From Progne subis subis (Eukaryota > Chordata > Aves > Passeriformes > Hirundinidae): a stretch of 64,000 bases of DNA. Both the position numbers and the translations under genes were made by a program. Position 1 is the stretch's first letter, and each line of letters begins with the position of its first letter. The notes under the pieces were generated by a model that worked only from the letters and a program-made list of their open reading frames with translations, was not told where the DNA came from and ran no database searches. The stretch lies in assembly GCA_022316685.1 (NCBI GenBank), contig JAKJHU010001546.1, positions 1-64,000 of the forward strand, written 5' to 3'. Shown one piece after another: positions 45,082 to 56,125 of this stretch.

Positions 45082-47396
45082 ATGGCCTGAGGAATGTGAC
45101 CACTCTGTGCTTTTCAGAAATAATCGAGTGCCTCTTTGTTTCTGCATAGCATTCAGAATGAAACTCATTCCCAGGCCCAGACTGCTTTTGTTGCCATGTG
45201 TCTTTATTGTTATCTATTTGGTGTATTTTAATATTCCTCTTTTTTTTTTTTTTTTTTTTTTTTAAATATATTTCCAAAAAGGATCCCATTGGTCACTGTA
45301 TTTCTACATCGGCACCTCCCATGCTTGTGTTAAGCAGAGACAGTAAGGAGCCATCATCACTGTGCATTTATGTAAAAATAAAGTGTCCTGCTCTGCCCTG
45401 TGTGTCCAAGATGTTTCCTCAGCCCTTCTCTGTCTCTGCAGGGGCAAGTGCCTGTGAGCAGAGGTGGAGGGAAGAGACTCCCAGCACAGCAGCACAGCCA
45501 GGGACAATGGCCCTGGCTCTTCCCACATCTGCTCTTTCCCAACTCCAGCCTCTCCTTCCCAGCCCTGCTGTGGCTGTCAGGCCCGAGTGCTCTGGCAGCT
45601 CGGTCACTGTGCTGCTGCGTGTCCGTGCTGTGCCCACAGGCAGGGACAGGCCATGGGCACTGCTGGGACACAGCTGGGCTCCAGCACAGCAGCTGCAGCA
45701 GCAAAGGGATCTCCTGAGGGCAGGGCAGGAAGGCTTTGCTCTCCCTGCAGAGTCCCTCTCAGGAACAGGCCCAAGGAACAGACTCTGAAGAGGCTCCTTG
45801 TGTTCCTTGTTCTCCCAGGGCTCAGTGGGATTGAGATCAGGGTCCCAGTGTGGCCTTCAGGCACTCAGGGCTGGCTCAGTTCTGCTTGTTGGTGGCCAGG
45901 GCCCATCAGATGGGGAATGGTCTGTGCTGAACCTGGCTGGGGCTCTGCAGCTGGTGCCAGGGCTGATGGCAGGGGAAGGTTTGTCTGGAGGGCCTTGGGA
46001 GCTGCCAGGAGAACACAGGGCACCTGCAGGGACAGTGTGTGCCAGGGATCAGCAGGGAGTGGAGCTCCCTGGGCACAGGCCTGGCCAGGGTGGGCTCACC
46101 CCGAGATCAAGGACTGAAAGTGTGCTGTGAGCCAGGAGAGCTCTGCAGCCCCAGGGGACACAGCAGGGCACAGGGAAAGGAGTCTGGGCACGGACTGGTC
46201 TGACCCTCAGGGAACTTCCCAGGAGGATGCAGGGCAGCCCCAAGGCCATGGGGCAGCCCTGGAACAAGGCAGGCACCTCTGAGCAGCCTCCATGGCCCCA
46301 GCAGAGCCTGTGTGCGAGGGGGTCAGTGCAGGGAGCAGCATCAGCTGCCTCTGTCTCCCAGCCTGAGCAGCAGAGCCCAGCAGAGGCAGCCCCAGGGCCC
46401 CGGGCAGCACAGCCCCCGTGCTCTGCAGAGCAGCAGCCCCAGCTCGGGGCTGTGGGCAGCAGGGCAGGGGCTGCAGCAATGGCTGCTCAGGCCAGCACAG
46501 ACGTGTTCCCCTGGCAAAGGCTCTGTGGGCAGCTGGCATGTGCCAGGAGCAGAAGCAGGAGCCAGTGGCTGTGCAGAGGAGCCCCTGGCAAGAGGCTGCC
46601 CTGTCCCTGGGGCAGCAGGAGCTGCCTGAGGAGCCCCGGGGCAACTCTGTGCTGCTGTGCTGGGCAGCGGGGCTGGCCCTGGGGCTGCACGAGCTGCCTG
46701 AGCTGAGCATGTCCTGAGCATTCCAGACACAGAGTGGCTGTTCCCTGACCTCCAGTGCCTCCAGTTCCTGCTGCAGGGCCAGACAGGTCTGGGCTGCTCT
46801 GCAGGGCTGGGGCAGGGAGAGGCAACAACAATGGACCCTTGTTTATAAAGAGCCCCTGCATTGTCAGAATGATCTCCTTGGTTCCACACATCATCAGGGG
46901 GAAGCTTTCAAGCCAGGGACTAAAGAACCTCTCCCAGCAATTGTGAATTCCTGCTGGTATGTCCAACTTTGCAGGCAATGAGATGGGCAAAAAACCCAGG
47001 AAAACTAGGCAAGAAATCAGTAGCGCATACTATAAGGCTTTAGGGAGGAGGTATCTTTACTCAGATGCTAGGAGTGAGTGGGATATATCCACTACAAACT
47101 TACATGTCTGTCCTCACACAGTACTATGTTTTGTATGTTAGTTTTGGTTTTATTTTTATTCTCATTATACTTTCCTAACCTTCATGTTGTAACTTATTCT
47201 ATAATCACAGATTATGCAAGCCCTTGTAGTACATGCATGGTCTCTGCACGCGGCGCTCGTCGGCCTCCTGGTGGTTGTTTTGATGAAGACCTCAGAAAAC
47301 TTCCTGGCACTTGAACTTATTACCCCTGCTTCCTGCAAATGCTCTATAAGATTGCCTGCTCAAATAGCCAGGGGTCAGCTGTTTGCAGTTACCTTG

Positions 47397-48396
47397 TGTC
47401 ATGGTTGGACACTGGCCCACTGCCAGGCACCCACAAGAGTCCTTCACTCATCCTCCCCTGCCACAGCTGGGGCAGAGAAGGAAAAAAAATATTAACAAAC
47501 ACCTCATGAGTGACATAAGGACCAGGAGAAATATTTCAAATGCAAAAAAGGCTCGAGTTGCAAAGTGAATTTTAATACTAGCAGAATCACAGGAGAATAA
47601 TGAGAGGAAAAAAGAAACCCTTAAATCACCATTTTTCCATCCAGCCCATCCCTCCTTCCCATGACAGCACAGAGAGACAGGGACATGGGAATTTTTTTCA
47701 TTTCATCTAGAGATCTTCTTCTGGTGCTCTGGGAGAGGAGCCCTTCCCTCATATGGCCATGGAGTCCCTCCCACTGGATACAGTTCTCCATGAACTGCCC
47801 CAGCGATGGGTCCACTCTCACGAGCAGCAGCCCTACCGCACCTGCTGCAACTGTGAGTCCCTCCCACGGGCACACAGTCCTCCCAAACTGCTGCAGCATG
47901 GGGCTCTCCTCCCACGGGGTGCAGTCCTCCAAGGACAGGCTGCTCCAGCCTGGAAGCAGGGCCCCCTCTCTCCACCGGGTCTCCCACTGGATCACAGCCT
48001 CATCCAGGCATCCACCCGCTCTGGGATGGGCACCTCCCCAGGGGCTGTGGGTGGATCTCTGCATCCCCATGGATCCCCATGGGCTGAGAGTGGATCTCTG
48101 CATCCCCATGGATCCCCATGGGCTGAGAGTGGATCTCTGCATCCCCATGGATCCCCATGGGCTGAGAGTGGATCTCTGCATCCCCATGGATCCCCATGGG
48201 CTGAGAGTGGATCTCTGCATCCCCATGGATCCCCATGGGCTGAGAGTGGATCTCTGCATCCCCATGGATCCCCATGGGCTCAGAGTGGATCTCTGCATCC
48301 CATGGATCCCCATGGGCTCTGAGTGGATCTCTGCATCCCCCATGGATACCCGTGGTGCCCCTGCTGCCAAAAACCAGGCCGTGCCAAACCAATAAA
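47397..48396 (-). mobile_element. Solo ERVL LTR with internal minisatellite, copy 2
   Basis: Inverted paralogue of 12078-13116, flanked by CCTTG (47392-47396) and GCTTG (48397-48401). These are the reverse complements of the same CAAGG/CAAGC pair, so the insertion preceded the duplication. The internal 39-bp array (48048-48330) has about 7 units, counted from the GGATCTCTGCATCCCCATGG words. Confidence 0.75.
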
Positions 48397-48583
48397 GCTT
48401 GTTCTTCTAAATTTGCTATTTCTGAAAAAGAGCTTCATTCCCATTCCTTGTTACAAGGGGAACTATTTCTTTCTGCACAGCTACAGCTTTTGCACAGTTC
48501 AAGCATTATCTTGTTGCCTCGGCACCAGGGCCCATCAGGCTGAGTCTGACCTGTCCTTTCTCCAAGCTGCAAACAGAACCTGC

Positions 48584-48859
48584 CCCCAGCCAGTGCCCTG
48601 CAAACAGGCAGGGTTCTGTAGGGCCAGGGAGAGTGCACAGAGATTTGGGGTCTGTGAGTGCTGGCAGGGAGAGATCAGCACAGGGAAACACCTGCAGGGG
48701 GAAATCTCCAGGAAGCAGAGAGAGTCCCTGTCCCTGAGCCCCATGGCCTCCAGTCCCTGCTGCAGGGCCAGACCTGACTCTGCTGCTCTCTGGGGCTGGG
48801 ACAGGGGCAGGGAGAGTCTGGACTCTGCAGTGCCAGCCAGAGGAAAACAATGGACCTTT
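48584..48859. other. Unclassified stretch outside the right arm
   Basis: A moderately GC-rich sequence just beyond the arm boundary. Parts (CTGCTGCAGGGCCAGACCTG, CAATGGACCTT) resemble reversed pieces of 13620-13720, suggesting another short copy of that block. No gene is recognised. Confidence 0.4.
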
Positions 48860-49160
48860 GGTTATACAGGTCCCTGCAGTGTCACAATGGTCTCCATGGT
48901 TCCATGAGGCCATGAAGAGGAAAATGGCTGCTGGATTCCTTGGGGCCCTGCATGTAACAATTTCATCCTGGTTCCATGAGACCACAAAGCGTCACTATGG
49001 TCCACTTGGTTTCATGAGGTCCTGCAGTGCCACAATGGCCCCTCGGTTCTAAGAGGTCCTGCAATGGCAGAGAGGTGTCCTTGGTGACAGAGTGACACAA
49101 GTGACCCTTGGTCACACCAGGCCCCGCAGTGTCACACGGCACCTTTGGTTCTGTGGGGCC
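48860..49160 (-). repeat. ~38-bp minisatellite, locus 5
   Basis: About eight units in reverse orientation (GGTTCCATGAGGYCC, CAGTGTCACAATGG). The region after it, 49160-49450, matches 57995-58270 reversed, so this locus corresponds to 58262-58445 in the third copy. Confidence 0.85.
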
Positions 49161-49734
49161 GCAGTGTCTGTTCTGCTGGTGAGCAGGGTCAGCACCAAAG
49201 ACACAGACACAAAGTTCAGGAATTCTGTGATTTATTATAATGCAAAAGTGCAAAGAATCAGCAAAGGAGAAGCTCAGCAATGCACCCAATCATCACTACC
49301 AAAGATTGCCTGCAGTGATTAAGAAAGAGACAGCACCAGGTCCCCTCAGACTTTCCCATCACCCAGATCCACACATCAGCTGGGGGAAGCTGTCCCAGCC
49401 AAGGACTGCAGAGCCACTCCTGGACACTGGGAATTCCTGCAGGTGCCTCCAGCCCCAGGTGAGGCTCCAACCTGGCTGTGAGAGGGCCCAGCTCTGACAG
49501 TGCTGAATAAACAAACTGACAGCACTTCTAGTGCAGGAACATCTGCTTTCATTCTCCTCTTGGGTTTCACCCAAAGCCTGGCCAGGGTTCAAGGAAGAAC
49601 CAAGGGATCTGATGCTGACCATACACCCCTAAAGAAGGCCAGATGTCAGATTTCATGGCTTTTTCTAGCTTCTAAACACAGAAAGGTCAATATATGTTTC
49701 ACTGATGAGTGGATACACCCATGAGTGCTAATGA

Positions 49735-50290
49735 CCATGCATGTTCTGGAAAAAATAAGAGAGAGTCAGAGACTTGCTGGTTTTGTATGTTTCTTTATTA
49801 TCAACCTTGGCCTTGGGGCAGAGCTTGCTTGCTCCCTTGGCAACGTGGAGGAGGAGGTACACACAGCTTCGCTTCACAGCAAAGCTGGGGACTCCCACCC
49901 CCCCTCACGGGCTTTTTCCCTTGCCGGGGAGTCCGTTTCGCGTCGCTGATCAGGGGTCGTCCAGTGATGGGGGACTCCTTCTCAGGTCACAGCGACTAAA
50001 TGAAGCTGCTTCGGCGGACCCCCGTATTTCTTGCACTAGTCTAAAATGTGACTACAGTTCTGGATTTTACTTTGGTTCCCTGCTTTTCAGAGTCTCTTGT
50101 TCTTGGGTTGTTCCCAGAATTCCAGCGTTCTTTTTATTTGCATATTCAGACACTATCCGGCAAATGGGAGCAGAGATACAGGTAATAAGGTGAATTCTTA
50201 ATTAACAAACAAGTAAATAAGGTAATAAATCAGTATTAAAACAGGAATAAGGCAAATTCTTTATACATAATGGAATTACTTAACAATCAA
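49735..50290 (-). mobile_element. Possible LTR, minus strand
   Basis: Read on the minus strand there is an AT-rich part with ATGCAAATAAAAAG near 50135 and a CpG-containing GC-rich part (49860-50030). An AATAATAAAGAAAC polyadenylation-like signal near 49795 and a CTGACTCTCTC end follow. The layout suits an LTR, but no second copy in the window confirms it and I cannot fix the ends. The rest of 49160-50800 shows only an ~18-bp CCCCACAGCCTGACCCTG repeat (50527-50598, four units). Confidence 0.35.
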
Positions 50291-50800
50291 GTAAAACACA
50301 GATCATTGAACAGAATTTATTTATAACACCAGGGGAAACCTTTTCCCAACCCTTCACCCGGCTCTTTGGGCCTACCCCACCAGTCTTTGAAGGTTCAAAT
50401 CTCTGAATGTTAATGACATCATACAGTGGCGGGTTGCTGGTATGCCTGTTCTGTTTAGCATTTAGAGGTAAGGGGAGACTGACCTGGATAACCACCCTGA
50501 TACCTCCCCTAGAGAATAAGGATACTGCCCCACAGCCTGACCCTGCCCCACAGCCTGACCCTGCCCACAGCCTGAGCCTGCCCCACAGCCTGCCTCAGGA
50601 ATAAACCACCCAGATTGGGTGAAAGAGATAGGTGAGATGCTGAGGGAGTACCTTCCCCTGTAGTAGCCTCATTAGCCCCAGCTGCGGAAACCCTCCCCCT
50701 GCCCCGACAAAGGAGAGTCTGATGGTGCAGCAGCGGAACCCACAGACGTCACAACCGTCCAGGTTCCAGCTGAACCACAGGGGCACCCCAGCCAGCAGCA

Positions 50801-51733
50801 GTGGCCCCTGTGGAAACAAAGAAGTACAAGGTGAAATCAGAGCACCCAGGCAACAAGGATAAGAAAGGAGGGCCCTCACAACCCGCGGGGGAGTCAGAGG
50901 TTGAGATCATTACTGAGTCCCTGACATATGAAAGTCTCCGTAATCTGCAAAAAGATCTTGCACGACGGGGACGTGAGGCTTATACAGCCTGGTTAGTTCG
51001 GGTCTGGGACCTTATTGGAACAGGCGTGCAGCTAGATAGTAGTGAGGCAAGGAATTTGGGACCCTTGACCCAGGACTCAGGTGTGAATCAGGTATTCATA
51101 AGGGAGCCAGGGCCCCTTTCCCTTTATGAGCGGCTTTTAATGAATGTGAGGGAGAGGTTTGTCCACAGAGATAGAATGCAGGAGCACCTACAGTATATCG
51201 ATGACATCATTGTGTGGGGAAACACGGCAATGGAAGTGTTTGAGAAAGGAGAGAAGGTCATCCAAATTCTCCTGAAAGCTGGTTTTGCCATCAAGCAGAG
51301 CAAGGTCAAGGGACCTGCCCGAGAGATCCAGTTCCTGGGAGTAAAGTGGCAAGATGGACAGCGGCAGATTCCCACTGAGGTTATCAACAAGATCACCGCA
51401 ATGTCTCCACCGACCAGCAAGAAGGAAACACAAGCTTTCCTAGGCACCATAGGTTTCTGGAGGATGCACATTCCTGAGTACAGCCAGATTGTGAGCCCTC
51501 TCTACCTGGTCACCCGCAAGAAGAACGATTTCCACTGGGGCCCTGAACAGCAACAAGCCTTTGCCCAGATCAAACAGGAGATTGCTCATGCAGTAGCCCT
51601 TGGCCCAGTGAGGACAGGACCAGATGTGAAGAATGTGCTCTACTCAGCAGCCGGGAACAATGGCCTGTCCTGGAGCCTTTGGCAGAAGGTGCCTGGTGAG
51701 ACTCGGGGCCGACCACTGGGATTCTGGAGCTGA
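50801..51733 (+). pseudogene. ERVL gag remnant fused in frame to reverse transcriptase
   Basis: A 310-codon open frame. Residues ~38-118 (LTYESLRNLQKDL, WLVRVWDL, EARNLGPL) fit an ERVL Gag. From about residue 121 it becomes reverse transcriptase, entering just before the catalytic YIDD (132-135) and running through FLGVKWQDGQRQIP, SKKETQAFLGTIGFWR and WSLWQK to GRPLGFWS, a class III (ERVL) connection-domain signature. A deletion near 51160 has thus removed the rest of gag, protease and the fingers/palm start without breaking frame. A TGA stops it at 51731. The same frame continues with ERVL-like sequence to ~52050 through further stops. Confidence 0.8.
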
Positions 51734-52064
51734 AGCTACAGAGGGTCCGAAGCCAACTACACTCCAACAGAGAAGAAAATCTTGGCTGCCTATGAAGGAG
51801 TTCAAGCAGCCTCAGAGGTGATTGGCACAGAAGCACAACTCCTGCTGGCACCTCGACTACCGGTGCTGGGGTAGATGTTTAAAGGAAAGGTTCCCTCCAC
51901 TCATCACGCCACCGACACCATGTGGAGCAAATGGATTGCCCTCATCACTCAGCGCGCCCGCATTGGAAACCCAAATCGCCCTGGGATTTTGGAGATAATT
52001 ACAAACTGGCCGGAAGGTGAAAACTTTGGTCTCACAGATGAAGAGGAGTAGGAACAAGTGACAC

Positions 52065-52568
52065 GTGCAGAAGGGTCCACCATACAACCAACTGCCAGCA
52101 GAAGAAACATGCTATGCTCTTTTCACTGATGGTTCCTGCCGCATCGTAGGGATGAAACGAAAGAGGAAAGCAGCCGTATGGAGCCCCACACGACAGGTTG
52201 CAGAAGCCACTGAAGGAGAAGGTAGGTCAAGCCAACTTGCTGAACTCAAAGCTGTTCAACTGGCCCTGGACATTGCTGAAAGAGAGAAGTGGCCAAAGCT
52301 CCACCTCTACACTGATTCGTAGATGGTGGCCAATGCTCTGTGGGGTTGGCTGGACAGGTGGAAAAAGGCCAATTGGCAGCGTAGGGGAAAGCCAATCTGG
52401 GCTGCAGATGAGTGGAAGGACATTGCCACTCGGGTAGAAAAGCTACCTGTCAAAGTCCGTCATGTAGATGCCCATGTCCCCGAGAGTCGGGCTAATGAGG
52501 AGCACCGAAACAACGAGCAGGTAGATCAAGCTGCAAAGATAGAGGTGTCAAAGATAGACTTAGATTAG
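52065..52568 (+). pseudogene. ERVL RNase H domain, interrupted by a stop
   Basis: CYALFTDGS (first catalytic Asp), SSQLAELKAVQLAL (catalytic Glu) and HLYTDS (second Asp) appear in order, then a TAG at 52320 splits the frame. The remainder continues in the same frame (MVANALWGWL, PVKVRHVDAHVP with His and the last Asp) to a stop at 52566. The retained acidic residues show the domain decayed after a functional past. Confidence 0.85.
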
Positions 52569-52583
52569 CAACACAAGGGAGAG

Positions 52584-53436
52584 TTGTTCCTAGCTCGATG
52601 GGCCCATGATGCCTCAGGTCACCAGGGCAGAGATGCCACCTATAAGTGGGCACGAGACCGAGGGGTGGATCTAACCATGGACAGTATTTCTCAGGTTATC
52701 CATGACTGTGAGACGTGTGCTGCCATCAAACAGGCCAAGCGGGTGAAGCCCCTATGGTATGGCGGGCGATGGTCCAAGTATAAGTATGGGGAAGCCTGGC
52801 AGATTGACTACATCACCCTTCCCCAAACCCGCCAAGGCAAGCGCCATGTGCTGACCATGGTGGAAGCCACCACTGGATGGTTGGAGACCTACCCTGTGCC
52901 TCACTACTGCCCGGAACACCATCCTGGGCCTAGAGAAGCAAGTCCTGTGGAGACATGGTACCCCTGAGAGGATTGAGTCTGACAATGGGACTCATTTCAA
53001 GAACAGCCTTATTAACACCTGGGCTAGAGAACATGGCATTGAGTGGGTGTACCATATTCCCTACCATGCACCTGCTGCAGGCAAAGTGGAGAGGCACAAT
53101 GCATTGTTAAAAACCAGTTGAAAGCATTGGGGGGGGGATCTTTCAAGAATTGGGAGCAGCTTGGCAAAGGCCACCTGGTTGGTCAACACCCGAGGCTCCA
53201 CCAACCGAGCAGGACCCGCCCAGGCTGAGCCTCTGCATACAACAGATGCAGATAAAGTCCCAGTGGTGCATGTCAGAGGTCTGTTAGGGAAGACAGTGTG
53301 GATCAGGTCTGCCTCAAGTACAGACAAACCCATTCGTGGGATTGTCTTTGCTCAGGGACCAGGTTGCACATGGTGGATAATGCAGAAAGATGGAACAACC
53401 CGATGTGTACCTCAGGGAGATCTGATTGTTGGGTGA
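52584..53436 (+). pseudogene. ERVL integrase, frameshifted
   Basis: The His/Cys zinc-binding part is visible (HDASGHQG, then CETC near residue 42), followed by the core with AWQIDYITLP (first catalytic Asp, ~52806). The frame shifts near 52910. The second Asp (ESDNGTHFKN, ~52980) and Glu (GKVERHN, ~53085) lie in another frame, and a stop follows. The C-terminal part stays open from 53161 to 53436, including VWIRSAS and GDLIVG. All three catalytic acids survive but not one frame. No dUTPase region, which ERVL elements usually carry after integrase, is visible before the 3' LTR. Confidence 0.85.
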
Positions 53437-53754
53437 GAATAATTTGTAAACATCACTGTTTGCTGAATGCTATTGCCATTGTCTGTACATTAAACCATGC
53501 AGAATGAAATAGAAGGAAATGTGTAAGTGAGAGGGTATGTGTTAACTGTTGAAGGTATGAGCAAGTGTTGAAGGTATGAGTAAGTGAGAGAAGAATCCTG
53601 CTGCCCTGCAGCCTGGGGCCTGGATTCAGTGGCTCAGTGTGGAACGTGACAGGAGCATGACGGGTATTGCTTGTATTGTTTTTGTTTTGTGGGGAGAATG
53701 GATGGAAGTTTTATGTGGAATATACATTGGTTCTGTCTGTAAGTCAACGATATG

Positions 53755-53772
53755 AGGATAAGGGGTGGAAGA
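53755..53772 (+). promoter_or_regulatory. Polypurine tract of the ERVL
   Basis: GAGGATAAGGGGTGGAAGA (~53754-53772) lies directly before the LTR start TGTCCTAAGG. A short GGGGTGGAA relic is repeated before the second LTR (54425-54433). Confidence 0.7.
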
Positions 53773-54424
53773 TGTCCTAAGGTGACTGTGTATCCCCAAT
53801 CGTCTGTTGGGTGCAGTGGGGGGGGCAAGCGCGGTTTTTTTTTCCCCAGGAAAACTCTGCTCATCCAAGTGACCTTGAAGCGGGGGAACTGGAACTCGGC
53901 AAGACTGAAGAAGCTCTGTTGTTTTTTTTTCCCCAGCAGTTAGTTAGTTTAGTGCTAGCGTAGTTAGACGCTGTAGAATAGCTGAAGCTTTTTTTTGCTT
54001 TTTTTTCTTTTTCTTTTTCCTTTTTTTCCTTTTTTTCCTTTTTTTCTTTTTTTGCCCTCTCCTCAGAACTGTTCCAACCTCTCCAGACTGAGGACCTGGG
54101 GAAGCACCGGGGGCCTCCACAGGGGACCCACCCCACCGAGACCACCAAGACCAGCCCTGCACATCTCCTTTTCTCCCAACGCCAGTGGAGACAGAGCGGC
54201 AGAGCACAGTGACAATCTTCAAGAGGAGACTTTCTTTAAGTTTGTTATCCCTCCGTAAGCGGCACAAAGCTCTTGTCATCAGGTATTGTGCTGGGAGTGC
54301 TTTGCCTGTTTAATAAACAGGTTTTTCCACTTTTCTCTGAGGAAGTCTTTTCCTGAACTGGTTGGGGAAGGGGAGGGGGGTCCTGTGGGAGTGTTTCTCC
54401 CAAAATCTGCCTGAAACCGGAACA
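53773..54424 (+). repeat. 3' LTR of the ERVL
   Basis: It starts TGTCCTAAGGTGACTGTG and ends GAAACCGGAACA. A long T-rich tract at ~53988-54055 is followed by a TTTAATAAACAGG polyadenylation region near 54311. It aligns with the second LTR over its full length. No matching 5' LTR is found upstream of the ERVL gag, so that end is lost. Confidence 0.85.
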
Positions 54425-54433
54425 GGGGTGGAA

Positions 54434-55475
54434 TGTCCTGGGGTGACTGTGTATCCCCAATTGTCTGTTGGGTGCAAAGTGGGGCGGAAGCGCCGTTTGT
54501 TTTTTCCCCAGGAAAACTCTGCTCATTGGAGTGACCTTGAAGTGAGGGAGTTGGAACGCTGCAAGACTGAAGAAGCTCTGTTGTTTTTTTCCCCAGCAGT
54601 TAGTTAGTTTAGTGCTAGCATAGTTAGACGCTGTAGAATAGCTGAAGCTTTTTGCCTTTTTTTTTCCTTTTTTTCCCTTTTTTTCCTTTCTTTTTTTCTT
54701 TTTTTCCCTCTCCTCGGAACTGTTCCAACCTCTCCAGACTAAGGATCTGGGGGAAGCACCAGGGGCCTCCACAGGGGACCCACCCCACCAAGACCAGCCC
54801 TGCACATCTCCTTTTCCCCCAACGCCAGCGGAGACGGAGCGGTGGAGCACAGTGACAATCTTCAAGAGGAGAGACTTTCTTTAAGTTTGTTATCCCTCCG
54901 TAAGTGGCACGAAGCTCTTGTCATTGGGTATTGTGCTGGGAGTGCTTTGCCTGTTTAATAAACAGGTTTTTTCCACTTCTCTCTGAGGAAGTCTGTAACC
55001 GAGACACGCAAAGCAGTTACACGGAGAGAGAGGTTTTTTCCCAGGGCAGAGGTTCCTCTGTCCAGCTCAAGCTGAGACAGGGTGGAGAGAGAGCCTCTTT
55101 GTTTACTTCTTACTTTTTATACATTTGTGGGTCTGGCCAAAGATTGGCTTTTTGGAGTTTTTCACCTTTCAGCCAAGTGGCTGGACCAACTGTCAGTTAC
55201 AATTGTTTTCAGCTTAGAAATATGCAAACAAAGGACAGAGAATGAAAAACAAAGGATTTGTTTATGTTACATCTGTGGGAAAAAGGTAGAAAACTGCTTT
55301 TAATATTGTACAGTAACTAAAAAAGATCTGACTCCGTTTTATGAAAATTCAAAAGGCTAATAAAAAACTCAGAAAAAACAGGGTAACAGAAATCTTTTCC
55401 TGAACCAGATGGAGGAGGGGAGGGGAGCCCCTTGGGAGGGGTTTCTCCCAAAATCTGCCTGAAACCACCACAACA
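54434..55475 (+). repeat. Second ERVL LTR, split by a nested LTR
   Basis: 54434-54993 and 55389-55475 together form one LTR equivalent to 53773-54424, starting TGTCCTGGGG and ending CACAACA. Only nine bases (GGGGTGGAA, the end of a polypurine tract) separate it from the first LTR. The arrangement is therefore LTR, vanished internal region, LTR. Confidence 0.85.
54994..55388 (-). mobile_element. Nested solo LTR (395 bp), minus strand
   Basis: On the minus strand it runs TGTTACCCTG... to ...TCTCGGTTACA. It interrupts the second ERVL LTR and is flanked by GAAGTC (54988-54993) and GAAATC (55389-55394), a 6-bp target duplication with one change, as in class II elements. The uninterrupted sequence at 54340-54350 shows the empty site. 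It is an inverted sister of 55729-56114. Confidence 0.88.
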
Positions 55476-55728
55476 TCCTCAGGCAGGACTGGAGAAGCTC
55501 GGATGGTGGGATGCTGCAAACTCTTCTCCTCACTCTTTCAGCCCTGCTCATCCCTGGTGCCCCTCGCTGCCCCACAAAGCTCCCACAGAGAGGCAAAGCC
55601 GGAGGAGGGAGGCACCAGCGCGAGGCTCTGCAATTTCTGCCAAAGGAGCTTCATGCCCCAAAGCAAGGAATACGTAAATGCTGCTTGGTGCTGGCCACAG
55701 GGAGGCAGGGACGAGGAATGAAGTGATC
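55476..55728. other. Unclassified 253-bp stretch between LTRs
   Basis: This is not matched elsewhere in the window. The plus-strand frame starting 55503 contains LCNFCQRSF, a Cys-pair that superficially resembles half a zinc finger, but no second half follows. I assign no function. Confidence 0.4.
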
Positions 55729-56114
55729 TGTTACCCTGGTTTTTCTGAGTTTTTAAAAGCCTTTTGAATTTCATAAATGGAGTCAGATCTTTTTAGTTAC
55801 TGTACAATATTATGAGCAGTTTCTATCTTTTCCCACAGATGTAACATAAACAAATCCTTTGTTTTCATTCTCTGTCTTTTGTTTGCATATTTCTAACCTG
55901 AAAACAATTGTAACTGACAGTTGGTTTAGCCACTTGGCTGAAAGGTGAAAAACCCCAGAAGCCAATCTTCTGCTAGACCCACAAATGTATAAAATGTAAG
56001 AAATAAAACAAAGGGGCTCTCTCTCCGCCTGTCTCGGCTTGAGCCAGATTGGAGGAACCTCTGCTCTGTGAAACCTCTTGTCTGCGTGTGGCTGCTTTGT
56101 GTGTCTCAGTGACA
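55729..56114 (+). mobile_element. Solo LTR (386 bp), plus strand
   Basis: It starts TGTTACCCTGGTTTTTCTG and ends TGTGTCTCAGTGACA. ATGTATAAAATG (TATA, ~55985) and AAATAAAACAAAGG (polyadenylation, ~56002) are followed by a C/T-rich U5. Flanks GTGATC (55723-55728) and GTGACC (56115-56120) fit a 6-bp duplication with one change. Same family as 54994-55388, opposite orientation. Confidence 0.88.
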
Positions 56115-56125
56115 GTGACCCTCAG

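Larger units (their letters stand above)
34450..48583 (-). repeat. ~14-kb inverted duplication, right arm
   Basis: Reverse complement of 11889-25981, with the same elements in mirror order: ~850-bp unit (34450-35270), GC-rich block, OR14-like pseudogene (37418-38355), GC-rich spacer, CR1 (39310-41130), TGATGTCA repeats, ~70-bp repeats (43375-43735), receptor remnant (44990-45081), GC-rich block (45080-46830), and ERVL LTR (47397-48396). At its outer edge the match ends at CTGCAAACAGAACCTGCC (48566-48583). Beyond that this arm continues into different sequence, while the left arm meets the provirus LTR. Confidence 0.92.

Noticed and set aside
53944..54279. Lysine-rich frame on the minus strand (also 54245-54865)
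   Set aside because: It is a translation of the T-rich tract of an LTR.
55503..55721. Possible zinc-finger (Nanos-like) exon with LCNFCQRSF
   Set aside because: There is only one Cys pair, no second zinc-binding half, no splice context, and it lies between two LTRs.
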